A stretch of 49,330 bases of DNA from an uncultured Clostridia bacterium (GCA_944391745.1 CALXUS010000014.1:1-49330), one strand, 5' to 3'; positions 7,201-17,195 are shown, counted from the first letter of the stretch. Notes: generated from the letters alone by a model not told the origin. Made by a program: numbers and translations.

Positions 7201-9456
7201 CTATTTTCTTACTTTTTTTAATGCTTTCATAATACCTAATTTTTGAAGTAATCTAATTATTCCTCTATACCATTTATGTTGCCACATTTTTTCTTTAAAT
7301 AATTCAAATTTATAACTTTCTGTTTCTTCTGTCGAGAAACCATAGTAATTGTTATATTCTTTAGCTTCCCAAATATACTTTTCTTCAATATTAATCAATT
7401 TATTTGTTATTAGTTCTTTGCATATATCTAAATTATTTATAGAAATTCCTTTATTTTTATTTGGATTTTTAACAGTGTTTTCAATAATTTCAGTCATGTT
7501 TTTTACCATCTGATCAATTGTAAATCCATTTAGTATTTTATTTCTGCAATTTTCTTTGTACTTTTTTAAATTTTTTAATATCTTATTTATTGCATCTACA
7601 TAATTTTGAATTTCTTTATCACTATAGTTGAAATCAAAAATATCTTCTTCTTTTTGCATGCAAGGTACTATAATTCCAGTATTTTTATCTATTAGTTCTC
7701 TTTGACCACCTACATCGCTTGAAACAACTGGTACTCCCATAGATAAAGACTCATAAGCTGTAAGTGCTAGTCCTTCTTTGATTGAACAATTAATTGTCAT
7801 ATCACTTACACTATATATTTCATCTGTTTTATTAGTTCTTCCCATGAAAATCATATTATCTACAATTTTATACTTTTTTGCTGTTGATTTCATTTTGTTT
7901 AATAAATTTCCATCTCCAACAATTAATACTATAAAATCATCTCTTTCTTCTTTTAATTTTTTAATGACTTCTAATAATAGGAATGGTCGTTTTTGTTCAG
8001 ATATTCTACATATAAAGCTTAATATAAATTTATCTTTAGGTAAATTATATTTTTCTTTTAATTTTTCAGTATCATATTTTTCTGGATTAAATTTTTTCTC
8101 ATCTACACCTATATAAAATGTTTCTACTTCTTTTTCATTTCTTCCAAAATAATCAATTAATATTTTTCTACTATTTTCATTACATACTAAAGTTTTGTCT
8201 ATTACTGAAGCTACACTACTTGAATCTCTAGAATATCCCCCATTTCTATTATACCATTCTTCCATGTGAACATAATCAATTATAGGTATTTTAGGATTTT
8301 TTGCTTTTAGGTAAGGTAATATTCCATATCCTAATTCACTATTTGTATTAACAATTAAATTAATATTATTTTTGTATATAATATTATTTATAAATGCTAT
8401 CCAATATTGTTGATCTAGAAAAGTTGTTAAATCATAAACTGTAGCATGCTCTTCAAATTGTTGCCTAAATGTATTAATTGCAGGTTCTGTTGAAATTATT
8501 GTTATATCAAACTTATTTTTATCTAATCTTGAAATCAAGTCAAAATTAAATTGATCTGCTCCTCCCATGACCATCCAAGGAATAATCATAAGAATATTAA
8601 TTTTGCCATTATCTTTTCTTTGAACCTGCTTAATTGAATCTACATTTTCTTGTATTAAATTCCAATCATAATTAAATCTAGGATATTGAATTGCATTTAC
8701 TTCTTCTTTAATAGTCTTTGCAGTAGAATTAACTATCTCCATTGCTTTTTCATTATTTTGCCTTGCTCTAGTTAGTTCACTCTCTTTTTTCCTTCTATAC
8801 CAAGATCCATAATAATTAATATGAACAGGAAAATGTCCTTTTGCCATTAGTTTAAGCCAAAAGTTCCAATCTTCATATACATTTTTTTCACTAATATTAA
8901 ATCCATTAACTTCAAAAAAGGCATCTTTTCTTACCATTGATGTAATAACTAAATCATTTTCCTTTTTCATTTTTTTACTATCAAACCATTTATTCCATGT
9001 ATATTCTATTCCCTCGAAACCAATTGAATCAGTATAAGCAAAACTAGCTTTTTTATTGGTTTCTAAAGTCCAATAAGCAGTTTCTAAAAATGTTTTATTT
9101 AATAAGTCATCACTATCACAGAATAAAATGTATTTTGATGATTTAGAAATATGCTTAGCTCCATAATCTCTTGCTAATGAAGCTCCACCGTTTTTCTTAT
9201 GAAACACTTTGACTCTATCATCTAATTTTTCTATTTCTTTAAGTTTTTCTAGACTTTTTTCATCTTTTGAGCCATCATCAACAATGATAACCTCAAAGCA
9301 AGGAAATGTTTGATTTAAAATACTGTTAATTGATTGTTCAATATGTTCTGCATCATTGTAAAATGGCATAATAATTGAAATTATAGGTTCTTCTTTAGTT
9401 GTGAATTCTTCTCTTTCAAGCTTTTTTCCTGGCTCTTTTGAAAAGTCAAAGTTCAT
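7201..9456 (-). CDS. Two-domain glycosyltransferase (GT2 fused to GT4)
   Basis: The product is 751 residues. Residues about 25-270 form a GT-A domain of family 2: 'PIISIIMPFYNDAEHIEQSI', 'VDDGSKDEKS' and the metal-binding 'LFCDSDDLLNK'. Residues about 290-690 form a GT-B domain of family 4: 'MGGADQFNFDLISRLDKNKF', 'EQKRPFLLLEVIKKL', 'LIVGDGN' and the donor-binding 'EGLALTAYESLSMGVPVVSS'. A short basic C-terminus follows ('KALKKVRK'). One chain thus probably adds two successive sugars to the glycan. It is cytoplasmic, with no membrane segment. The wzm gene starts 26 bases upstream in the operon. Confidence 0.88.
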   Translation of the reverse strand: MNFDFSKEPGKKLEREEFTTKEEPIISIIMPFYNDAEHIEQSINSILNQTFPCFEVIIVDDGSKDEKSLEKLKEIEKLDDRVKVFHKKNGGASLARDYGAKHISKSSKYILFCDSDDLLNKTFLETAYWTLETNKKASFAYTDSIGFEGIEYTWNKWFDSKKMKKENDLVITSMVRKDAFFEVNGFNISEKNVYEDWNFWLKLMAKGHFPVHINYYGSWYRRKKESELTRARQNNEKAMEIVNSTAKTIKEEVNAIQYPRFNYDWNLIQENVDSIKQVQRKDNGKINILMIIPWMVMGGADQFNFDLISRLDKNKFDITIISTEPAINTFRQQFEEHATVYDLTTFLDQQYWIAFINNIIYKNNINLIVNTNSELGYGILPYLKAKNPKIPIIDYVHMEEWYNRNGGYSRDSSSVASVIDKTLVCNENSRKILIDYFGRNEKEVETFYIGVDEKKFNPEKYDTEKLKEKYNLPKDKFILSFICRISEQKRPFLLLEVIKKLKEERDDFIVLIVGDGNLLNKMKSTAKKYKIVDNMIFMGRTNKTDEIYSVSDMTINCSIKEGLALTAYESLSMGVPVVSSDVGGQRELIDKNTGIIVPCMQKEEDIFDFNYSDKEIQNYVDAINKILKNLKKYKENCRNKILNGFTIDQMVKNMTEIIENTVKNPNKNKGISINNLDICKELITNKLINIEEKYIWEAKEYNNYYGFSTEETESYKFELFKEKMWQHKWYRGIIRLLQKLGIMKALKKVRK

Positions 9457-9482
9457 TTTGTTTCTTCCTTTCTATATTTATT

Positions 9483-10256
9483 TTATAGTTCTTCAGCAAA
9501 TTTCTTTTGTAATTTATTAAATACTAAATATCCTGTTATGCAAAGTACAATTCCTATGGCAAGTACTACTAATAATGTCATTATATCTGGTGAAGTTTGA
9601 CCCCAGAAAATATCTCTATATCCTTCTATTATGTATGTCATTGGATTGAATTTTAAAATCCATTGGAAATTTTCTGGTATTACGTCGACTGCATAGACAA
9701 TTGGTGTAGCATAAAAGAATAATTGTAAAAGTACACCAATAAAATGTTGTAAATCCCTAAAGTATACTGTAATACTAGATACAAATAAAGATATTCCTAG
9801 TAATAAAACAAATTGTACTAATAATACTAATGGGTAAAATAATATATTAATAGTTAATCCTAATCCATATCCAAATGTAAATAATAATATTAAAATTGAT
9901 GAAATTAGAAAATTTACTGTTTCACTAGTAACTAGAGATAATGGTAATATTTCTCTTGGGAAATATACCTTTTTTATTATGTTACCATTTTCAATCATTA
10001 CAAAGGATGCTCTATTAATAACTGTTGAAAAATAGTTCCATGGTATAAGACCACAAACCATAAACACAACATAATTTTCTATATCACTTTTCATTATCAA
10101 TGGGAAAATTATTGCATAAACTAATATTTGAAGTAATGGGTTAACAAATGACCATAATACTCCTAAAAATGAGTTTTTGTATTTTCCACCTATATCTTTT
10201 TTTATACTAGTTTTTAGTAATTCTCTATAATCGTATAATCTTTTAAATATATTCAT
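9483..10256 (-). CDS. Polysaccharide ABC exporter, permease (Wzm/TagG type)
   Basis: The product is 257 residues with about six membrane segments of the ABC-2 permease type. An N-terminal amphipathic stretch, 'RLYDYRELLKTSIKKDIGGK', precedes the first helix, and 'KYKNSFLGVLWSFVNPLLQ' and 'FNPMTYIIEGYRDIFWG' are typical of polysaccharide and teichoic-acid exporters. It pairs with the ATPase encoded 40 bases upstream to export a lipid-linked glycan. Ribosome site AAGGAG. The precise substrate cannot be read from sequence. Confidence 0.93.
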   Translation of the reverse strand: MNIFKRLYDYRELLKTSIKKDIGGKYKNSFLGVLWSFVNPLLQILVYAIIFPLIMKSDIENYVVFMVCGLIPWNYFSTVINRASFVMIENGNIIKKVYFPREILPLSLVTSETVNFLISSILILLFTFGYGLGLTINILFYPLVLLVQFVLLLGISLFVSSITVYFRDLQHFIGVLLQLFFYATPIVYAVDVIPENFQWILKFNPMTYIIEGYRDIFWGQTSPDIMTLLVVLAIGIVLCITGYLVFNKLQKKFAEEL

Positions 10257-10296
10257 ATATAAGCTCCTTCTGAGTTTTATAATTTATTATTAAAAA

Positions 10297-11040
10297 TTAA
10301 GTAGTTTCCTTAATATATTCATCTATAACTTTATTGGTTTCTCCATCCATCTGAATTACACCTTTGTTTAGCCATATTGCTCTATCACATAGTTCTCTTG
10401 CAGAACCTAGGCTATGTGTAACAAATACCATTGTTTTTCCTTCTTTTTTAAGCTCTTTCATTTTATTTAAGCATTTTTCTTGAAAATGTTGATCACCAAC
10501 AGATAAAATCTCATCTACTAGAAGAATATCTGCATCTACATTTATTGCAACGGAAAAAGCTAAACGCATATACATTCCTGAAGAATATGTTCTTACAGGA
10601 TTATCTATATAACTTCCTAATTCAGAAAATTCAATTATTTTTTCTAAACGATTATCTATTTCTTTTTTTGTTAGTCCAAATATTGAAGCATTAAAATAAA
10701 TATTTTCTCTTCCTGAAAAATCTGGATGGAAACCTGCTCCTAATTCTAATAAAGAAGTTAATTTGCCATAAGTAGTAATTTTTCCTTTATTCGGATAAAT
10801 TATTTTTGTCATTAACTTTAATAAAGTAGATTTTCCACTACCATTAACACCTATTAATGCAACCGCTTCACCATTTTTTATTGTTAAATTAATATCTTTT
10901 AATACTTCTCTAGTCTCTTTTCTATTCCTTTTCCAAAATAATAATTTTTCTTTCAAGCTGTTAGCTTTATCTAAATAAACATCAAATGTTTTATATACAT
11001 GTTCAACAACTATTCTATCTTTGTTTTTGTCTTTTTGCAT
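10297..11040 (-). CDS. Polysaccharide ABC exporter, ATP-binding subunit (Wzt/TagH type)
   Basis: The product is 247 residues. Walker A 'GVNGSGKSTLL', signature 'YSSGMYMRLAF', Walker B 'ILLVDEILSVGD' and the switch 'VTHSLGSARELCDRA' are all present. The N-terminal 'VYKTFDVYLDKANSLKEKL' and the signature YSSGM are typical of Wzt/TagH. It lacks the C-terminal carbohydrate-binding domain that some Wzt proteins use to sense chain ends, so it is of the short type. A near-consensus promoter lies directly upstream (11101-11129), so the exporter can be transcribed separately from the genes before it. Confidence 0.94.
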   Translation of the reverse strand: MQKDKNKDRIVVEHVYKTFDVYLDKANSLKEKLLFWKRNRKETREVLKDINLTIKNGEAVALIGVNGSGKSTLLKLMTKIIYPNKGKITTYGKLTSLLELGAGFHPDFSGRENIYFNASIFGLTKKEIDNRLEKIIEFSELGSYIDNPVRTYSSGMYMRLAFSVAINVDADILLVDEILSVGDQHFQEKCLNKMKELKKEGKTMVFVTHSLGSARELCDRAIWLNKGVIQMDGETNKVIDEYIKETT

Positions 11041-11100
11041 TTTTTATCTTTCCTTATTTATATTTAGGTTTTTAGTTTTACCTATAAACTAACTCCATAT

Positions 11101-11129
11101 ATAATAGTATAAAATGAAGATAATGTCAA
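11101..11129 (-). promoter_or_regulatory. Sigma-A-type promoter upstream of wzt
   Basis: Read on the minus strand: -35 TTGACA (11129-11124), a 17-base spacer, -10 TATTAT (11106-11101). It is about 60 bases before the wzt start, in the largest gap inside the glycan cluster. It would drive wzt, wzm and the genes after them. Confidence 0.7.
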
Positions 11130-11146
11130 AACTTTTAAGTTGTAAA

Positions 11147-12502
11147 TTATTTTTTTCTTCTATATAAATTAGCTATTTTATTTACCACTTTAAATCTTTT
11201 ACTATTATAAACACTTTTTAGTTCATTAAATGTATTGTCATATTCAATTTTTAAATTGTTAATTTCATTTTGCTTATTCTCTAATTCATTTTTTAAATTT
11301 TCAATTTGACTTTTTTGTACTGCATATTCTGACAATTCTTTACTTTTCTCTTCTTTTATATTTTCTTCTTTTTGCTTTATTATTTGAAATAATTCTAATA
11401 AAGCATTTTCATAATTATTTTTATCAACTTTTTCAGTAAATATATTTTTTTCTATACTTAAATTTTCTTTTACATAATTATAATTTTTCTGTAGGTCTAT
11501 TTCTCTATTTTTTATTTGAATTGCCAATTCTCTTGGTTCTGTGCTTTCTAATTTTTTTCCACAGAATCCTTCATTTGCTTCTATTTCAATATTCGTACTA
11601 TCTATTATTTGTTTAGGCTTATCATATCCTATATTTACAGCTATTCTTTTCATACTAATAGCTTCAAGTAAAACTCTATCTAATCCTAGTACAATATCAT
11701 TTTCATTTATTAATTTTATTATATCATTTTGTTGTCCGATAAAATTAATTTTATCCCCACTATTTTTTGAATTAGCATATTTTTTTGTTTCTTCTAATTT
11801 ATCCCCATCACCAACTATTATTAATTTTTTGCTATCAGATTCATATTCATCAAAAATATCTATTCCATTTTTGATTGATTGTAATTTAGATTCTGAAATT
11901 CTAGAAATTAATATAAAATTATTCTTTTCTTTTATGTCTCTTGTTGATTTATATTTATCTAAGTCTATGCTATTATGCATAACTATTAACTTATTAGAAT
12001 CTATTTTATATCTATTTTTTATATATTTTTTTGCATCTTCAGATATAGCGATTATTTTATATGCATTATTGTAATAAAATTTTAATAAATCTTTATATAT
12101 TTCAAAATTATTTTCAAACCAATTAAGGGTGTTATGCTCATCTTCCTGTATAGTAAAAAGTGATTCATGAACATAAGCAATATAAGGTATGTTTTTAATT
12201 ATGCATGCTGGAAGAACTGATAATAGACATGGTAATTGATTAATTATAACTAATTCTATATTATATTTTTCAATTATCTTTACGATTAATTTAGCTTTTT
12301 CCATATTTAAATTATCTTCAACAGGAAACTCTATATATTCTTGAATTATATTAAGTTCTTTTAGCTTTTCGCTAAATATACCTTTTCCTGCAACAACAAT
12401 CGGATTAAATCCTCTTTTTTTATATTCAAAAGCTTGATTTAATACAGATGTTTCAACTCCCCCTATGCCCATCTTTTCTAGGCAAATTAATATATTTTTC
12501 AT
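11147..12502 (-). CDS. GT4 glycosyltransferase with C-terminal coiled coil
   Basis: The product is 451 residues. The N-terminal half starts 'LICLEKMGIGGVETSVLNQA', a GT4 acceptor-side Rossmann fold with the GGxE loop. The C-terminal half has 'LISRISESK', 'KLIIVGDGDKLEETKKYA' and 'LDRVLLEAISMKRIAVNIGY', where the donor-site Glu motif is weakly kept. Residues about 365-435 are a predicted coiled coil rich in Glu and Lys, ending in 'SKRFKVVNKIANLYRRKK'; this kind of tail is common on surface-glycan transferases and may mediate assembly. Sugar specificity is unknown. Confidence 0.82.
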   Translation of the reverse strand: MKNILICLEKMGIGGVETSVLNQAFEYKKRGFNPIVVAGKGIFSEKLKELNIIQEYIEFPVEDNLNMEKAKLIVKIIEKYNIELVIINQLPCLLSVLPACIIKNIPYIAYVHESLFTIQEDEHNTLNWFENNFEIYKDLLKFYYNNAYKIIAISEDAKKYIKNRYKIDSNKLIVMHNSIDLDKYKSTRDIKEKNNFILISRISESKLQSIKNGIDIFDEYESDSKKLIIVGDGDKLEETKKYANSKNSGDKINFIGQQNDIIKLINENDIVLGLDRVLLEAISMKRIAVNIGYDKPKQIIDSTNIEIEANEGFCGKKLESTEPRELAIQIKNREIDLQKNYNYVKENLSIEKNIFTEKVDKNNYENALLELFQIIKQKEENIKEEKSKELSEYAVQKSQIENLKNELENKQNEINNLKIEYDNTFNELKSVYNSKRFKVVNKIANLYRRKK

Positions 12503-12516
12503 TTTTACCCCTTATA

Positions 12517-13554
12517 TTATTTACTCTTTCTTTTATTTTTCTTCTTATTGTTTTTCTTTACTTTTTCTTTTATTTTCTTGTTACTTATTTTTTTCTTTTT
12601 ATCTTTTTCTTTATTTGTGTGAAAACTTTCATAAACATCTTCTGTTTCAACAAAATCTTCTTTTCCTGTTTTATTAAATAATTTCCTTGTTTTTATAACT
12701 CCTGGTATCCACATTATTGCCACTATTATTTTATTTATAACCCCAGTGACATTCATAATTGCATGCTCTCTTTCTGCTAAAACAGAAAATAATATATAAT
12801 GTTTATAAATATATAATCTCTTACTTAAAGTTACCCCTTCTAAATCCATTTCTAATATTTCTTTAAAGTATTCATAATATCCTAAAGGATTTTTCTCAAA
12901 TACTTTTAAAATATTCTTTGTATAACCATCTTTTTGATATTCACAAATCATAATAGGTTCATTTATACAAATAACATCATACTCTAAATCCATTTGATGA
13001 TACATTCTTGATTCAGTTACAAATTTTTCGTCCGCTTCTAATTGATAATGAAATTTTTTTCTAATTTTGCTATTGAATACTAGTGCTTTTTCGCCAGTAA
13101 TGCCTTCTCTAAAATATAGACTGAACATATCGCTTCTATATGAGTTTTCTGGAAATTTATTTCCCATATTATTTCCATCTTGGTCATATTTTAAAAATAC
13201 CAAAGCATATATTTCATCAGTAAGCTTATCTGCATATTCAGCTATTGTGTCAAATGCTCCTACTTTAAAATAGTCATCTGAATCACATTCTATTATAACA
13301 TCTCCTGTAGCATAATTTACTAAATTATTTAATGCAGCCATTTTTCCTTGGTTTTCTTGATAATAATATTTTATATCTATTATTCCTTGTTTTATGAAAT
13401 TAGTAACTATATATTTAGTTTTATCAGTAGAGCCATCATCCATTACTAGCCACTCTATTTCAACATTTGAATTATTATTAACTAATAAACTAGTATATAA
13501 TTTATTTAATTTATCTCCTCTATTGTATGCTGGTGTAAGTATTGAAATTTTCAT
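12517..13554 (-). CDS. GT2 glycosyltransferase with Lys-rich tail
   Basis: The product is 345 residues. A GT-A fold of family 2 is shown by 'ISILTPAYNRGDKLNKLYTS', 'VMDDGSTDKTK', 'YYYQENQGKMAALN' and the metal site 'VIIECDSDDYF'. A hydrophobic stretch near residues 270-290 may contact the membrane. The last 35 residues are almost only Lys, Asn and Arg ('KKNNKKKNKRKSK'). A similar basic tail is on the TagO-like protein of this cluster. The gene is 9 bases from its upstream neighbour and 14 from its downstream one. Confidence 0.85.
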   Translation of the reverse strand: MKISILTPAYNRGDKLNKLYTSLLVNNNSNVEIEWLVMDDGSTDKTKYIVTNFIKQGIIDIKYYYQENQGKMAALNNLVNYATGDVIIECDSDDYFKVGAFDTIAEYADKLTDEIYALVFLKYDQDGNNMGNKFPENSYRSDMFSLYFREGITGEKALVFNSKIRKKFHYQLEADEKFVTESRMYHQMDLEYDVICINEPIMICEYQKDGYTKNILKVFEKNPLGYYEYFKEILEMDLEGVTLSKRLYIYKHYILFSVLAEREHAIMNVTGVINKIIVAIMWIPGVIKTRKLFNKTGKEDFVETEDVYESFHTNKEKDKKKKISNKKIKEKVKKNNKKKNKRKSK

Positions 13555-13562
13555 TGTTTTTA

Positions 13563-14684
13563 CTATAATATCTCCTTTATTTTTCTTATGATTAGTTCTT
13601 CATTTTCTTCATTTGAAATATTCGAATTATTTTTTTCTGTATCTCTCAAATGCTTAAAATTATCATTTTTTAACTCTTTTTCTAGACCTTTAACAATTCC
13701 GTCATAAGTATTATCTAATATGATTGCTTTATTATATCCCACAGCACATTCTCTAGCTGCTGTATTTGTTAATATAATAGGCTTATTTAATATTTTTGCT
13801 TCTTCTAGAACCATGCCATATCCTTCATAATATGAAAGTAAGCAAAAGTAATCACATTTCTTAATATAAGGATATGGATTTTCCTTTTGTCCCAAAAGAA
13901 TAAAACTTTCTGTTAGACCAAGTTCGTCTATTTCTTTTTGCAAATGATATCTTTGTGGTCCATCTCCAACTATATAAATTTTTGTGTGAATTCCATCTGT
14001 TTCTAGCTGTTTTTGAACTTTTATAAATCTATCTAATGCTTTTTGTTCTACTAATCTACATACGGTAAGTAAGTTTATATCTTTTTCATTAAATGGAACG
14101 TTTTCTTCTTTTTCTGATTTTTCGAGTACTTTTTTATAATCAATATAATTTCTAATAATTTCTTGGTTATTCTTTTTCGCCCATTTATATTCTTTATTAA
14201 AATCATCTTGGTTTTCTTTACTAACAAAAATTAGCTTATCGTATTTCTTATACATTTGTCCATCAACTAATTTCTTTATAAAAGCTTTAATTCCATTTCC
14301 ATAAACTTTAGAAATATCATTATGTATCCATGCAATTTTAGTAGCATAAGATTTTGATGCAAATAATCTTGTTACTGGTCCTTCCAAGAATGCTATTTGT
14401 GTGTCAAAACCTCTTTTCATTATTGCTTCAAAAATCTTATTTTTGTATATCATTAATTTTAAAGAAGCTTTAATTTTCTCTATTTTACTTAATTCTGCAT
14501 AAGGTTTTCTATATAATGCTATTTTTTTTATTTTTGAGTTAAGTTCCTTTTTTAATTCTCCTCCGTCATAAATAGTGAAAATAGTAACATTATATTCTTC
14601 AGAAAGTCTATTAGCTAAATCAACTAATACTCTTTCTGCTCCTCCAATTGTTAAACTAGTAATTCCAAATATTATTTTTTTCAA
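13563..14684 (-). CDS. GT4 glycosyltransferase
   Basis: The product is 373 residues when started at the TTG at 14684. AAGGA sits about 10 bases before this TTG but only one base before an in-frame GTG at 14693, so I prefer TTG. The GT4 fold is shown by 'ITSLTIGGAERVLVDLANRL', 'ICRLVEQKALDRF'-like 'VCRLVEQKALDRFIKVQKQL', 'IVGDGPQRYHLQKE' and 'LSYYEGYGMVLEEAKILNKP'. The EGYG motif fits a retaining transferase that uses a nucleotide sugar. Soluble, no membrane segment. It lies inside the glycan operon between a polymerase-like gene and a GT2 gene. Confidence 0.87.
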   Translation of the reverse strand: MKKIIFGITSLTIGGAERVLVDLANRLSEEYNVTIFTIYDGGELKKELNSKIKKIALYRKPYAELSKIEKIKASLKLMIYKNKIFEAIMKRGFDTQIAFLEGPVTRLFASKSYATKIAWIHNDISKVYGNGIKAFIKKLVDGQMYKKYDKLIFVSKENQDDFNKEYKWAKKNNQEIIRNYIDYKKVLEKSEKEENVPFNEKDINLLTVCRLVEQKALDRFIKVQKQLETDGIHTKIYIVGDGPQRYHLQKEIDELGLTESFILLGQKENPYPYIKKCDYFCLLSYYEGYGMVLEEAKILNKPIILTNTAARECAVGYNKAIILDNTYDGIVKGLEKELKNDNFKHLRDTEKNNSNISNEENEELIIRKIKEIL

Positions 14685-14713
14685 AGATATCACTTCCTTT
14701 TTGATTAATACTT

Positions 14714-16183
14714 CTATTTTTCTTTTTCTAGTAAACTTATACTAACTGTAGAAATTATTGCTATTAATGAAGAATTAAAGAATATATATCCAGATAAATA
14801 TGAAAGTCCTATTATTAGAATCATACTTGCAATTGACATTAAATACTGAGTTTTTATATTTTCTTTTGCTTTTATTTTTTTCAAGCATCTAATACAACTG
14901 TATATTAATATAGTTATGAAAGGACCAGCATATAATATAAATCCTAATATTCCAAAATTCAAAAGTAGGCTAGCTAGTTCATTTTCCATTACCATTTCTC
15001 TAAAATTTGTTTCAAACCCATTTCCAAATAATATTCCTACAATACTTTTTTGCTCAATTACTAGATAAATATTATACATTAACTGTTGTGTTCTAGTGTC
15101 ATTTCCTGCTAAATTATGTGCTAAAGCATAATCGTATAAGTCTAATACAGCATTTTTTTGAGCATCAGACATATATCCTGCTTCCAATGTATCATTTAAA
15201 ATTGCATTTTTTATTTTTAACATATCTCCTGTCATGTTGCCTACTTCGCCAGTTGCTTCATCTATAATTTGATATTGTGATTCATTCATCTGATTTCTTC
15301 TTTTTAAAGTATTAGAACCTACAAGTCCAACAGTTATAACAGCTATTGCAAGTATTATTAAACCGACTATCGCTATTTTATTTTTGCTAAATATAACTTC
15401 TACTGCCACAAAGATGGCTATAGCTAAAAAGAAACCTATTAATCCTGTTCTAGTACCAATAAGAGCTACTAAATATAATCCTACAAGTAATAAAACAATA
15501 ATTGAAGGAATTCTATATTTTTTACTTTTTATTAAAGGTAAGATTAAGAAAGTTGATATACATAAAATAGCACTTAAACTATTTCCAGATTCTATCCATC
15601 CTTTATATCCTATTTGCTCATAAGGATATGTATAAGAAGAAGTTCCTGAAAGTATAGCTATGTAAATACTTACTATGTATATAGCGCACATAATTAGTAT
15701 TGATATTCTTAATTTCTGTACTTTATTATTTTCTAATTTTTTCTCATTATTTTTTATATTATTATCTTTATTTTCTTCTTTTAATCTAGGTTGTTTTCTC
15801 CAGTTATTATTTATAAATACATAGTAAAATATTACTAAATTAAAAATTAAAAATGTATAATTTATTACATATTGTAATTCTTGCCAAACTCCACCATAAG
15901 AACAACCTGTAATAAATCCTTTTGTAATTAATAAATGTATTGCTCCATATAAAATATAAATTAAAGATATTGATAATAATATTAATTTATTTTTCTTATT
16001 AGCTTTAAAGAAAATATATAATGCAATTATTATTGGAATAATTGGTCTTATAAAAGTTGAAATGGAAATATTAGTATCAAAAGTGTTTCTGAATGTGAAA
16101 CTCGCTATATCTAATATTGGACAAATTATTATGTAAAAGCATAATATATTTTCTAAAGTAATTTTTTTGATAAATTTTTTCAT
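14714..16183 (-). CDS. O-antigen polymerase/ligase-like membrane protein (Wzy/WaaL superfamily)
   Basis: The product is 489 residues with about 11-12 membrane segments. A large extracytoplasmic loop lies near residues 295-390, and the segment before it ('LVALIGTRTGLIGFFLAI') carries the Arg that is typical of Wzy/WaaL proteins. A charged cytoplasmic segment rich in Lys and Asn interrupts the N-terminal part (about 135-155). In this context it could polymerise repeat units, attach the chain to an acceptor, or do both. No Wzx flippase is in the window, while a Wzm/Wzt exporter is, so its exact place in the pathway is uncertain. Confidence 0.82.
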   Translation of the reverse strand: MKKFIKKITLENILCFYIIICPILDIASFTFRNTFDTNISISTFIRPIIPIIIALYIFFKANKKNKLILLSISLIYILYGAIHLLITKGFITGCSYGGVWQELQYVINYTFLIFNLVIFYYVFINNNWRKQPRLKEENKDNNIKNNEKKLENNKVQKLRISILIMCAIYIVSIYIAILSGTSSYTYPYEQIGYKGWIESGNSLSAILCISTFLILPLIKSKKYRIPSIIVLLLVGLYLVALIGTRTGLIGFFLAIAIFVAVEVIFSKNKIAIVGLIILAIAVITVGLVGSNTLKRRNQMNESQYQIIDEATGEVGNMTGDMLKIKNAILNDTLEAGYMSDAQKNAVLDLYDYALAHNLAGNDTRTQQLMYNIYLVIEQKSIVGILFGNGFETNFREMVMENELASLLLNFGILGFILYAGPFITILIYSCIRCLKKIKAKENIKTQYLMSIASMILIIGLSYLSGYIFFNSSLIAIISTVSISLLEKEK

Positions 16184-16209
16184 GCAAAATCATCCTTTAT
16201 ATTTTAGTA

Positions 16210-17169
16210 CTATCTCCAAACAATTCCTAAAATTTTTGTATAAATTTTGAAAGTAGTATTATTCATACTTTTCATATATAATCCATTAATAGAGTTGTTT
16301 TTCTTTAGTATTTCATTTTGCTTCCAATTAGGAAACTTTCCATTTAAATTTTGCCACGTTTCACTTAAAAGTAATTCTCTAGTAGTTTTGTCAGGTATTT
16401 GAATCATTCGTTTTAAAGAACTACATAGTAAAATTCTTGCACAAGTGTATTCTATTTCTTTTTGATATTCATCATAAATTCCATTTGCCTTATAATAATC
16501 AATTACATTATCTAATATTTTAAAAATTTGTTTAGTTCTAGAATCTTGTTTATTAACTATTGAAGTTTCTCTTTGAACATAATAAACAAGTGGTTCTTCC
16601 ACAAAATCAAAACTATTAATATGTGGTAATAATTTATAAAAGAATTCCACATCTTCATAATATAATCCTACAGGAAATTGCAATTTATTTTCTAAAATAA
16701 TTTCTCTTTTAATTAATTTATTCCATGCCACAACTCTGGCTGTTACGAACATTTCTTTTTTATTAATATATCTAATTCCTGTATCTATTTTTTGGTGATC
16801 ATCATATTGCCATAAGAAATCACATTCTACATAATCACTATTATGTTCTTTTGCTTTTTCATACATTTTTTTATACATATTTCTATCAACATAATCATCA
16901 GAATCTAAAAAAGCTATATATTCACCTGTAGCATATAAAAGTCCAAAATTTCTTGCACTTGAAAGTCCACCATTTTCTTTAGTTACATATCTAATATTGT
17001 TATTCGCTTTTTTATATTCTTTAATAATTTCATCAGATTTATCAGTAGAACCATCATTTACTACAATGATTTCAAGATTATCTATTGTTTGATTTATTAA
17101 TGAAGTTAAGCATCTAGATAAGTATTTTTCCATGTTATAAACTGGAACAATTACACTTACTTTTGGCAT
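16210..17169 (-). CDS. GT2 glycosyltransferase
   Basis: The product is 319 residues. 'VSVIVPVYNMEKYLSRCLTS', 'VNDGSTDKSDEI', 'ENGGLSSARNFGLLYA' and the metal site 'IAFLDSDDYVDR' are textbook family 2 motifs. 'YYEDVEFFYKLLPH' matches the catalytic-base ED motif seen in these enzymes. It is soluble with a basic C-terminus. Ribosome site AAGGAG. It lies 26 bases upstream of the Wzy-like gene. The sugar is unknown. Confidence 0.9.
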   Translation of the reverse strand: MPKVSVIVPVYNMEKYLSRCLTSLINQTIDNLEIIVVNDGSTDKSDEIIKEYKKANNNIRYVTKENGGLSSARNFGLLYATGEYIAFLDSDDYVDRNMYKKMYEKAKEHNSDYVECDFLWQYDDHQKIDTGIRYINKKEMFVTARVVAWNKLIKREIILENKLQFPVGLYYEDVEFFYKLLPHINSFDFVEEPLVYYVQRETSIVNKQDSRTKQIFKILDNVIDYYKANGIYDEYQKEIEYTCARILLCSSLKRMIQIPDKTTRELLLSETWQNLNGKFPNWKQNEILKKNNSINGLYMKSMNNTTFKIYTKILGIVWR

Positions 17170-17195
17170 AAACTATTCTCCTTCCATTTTAATAT

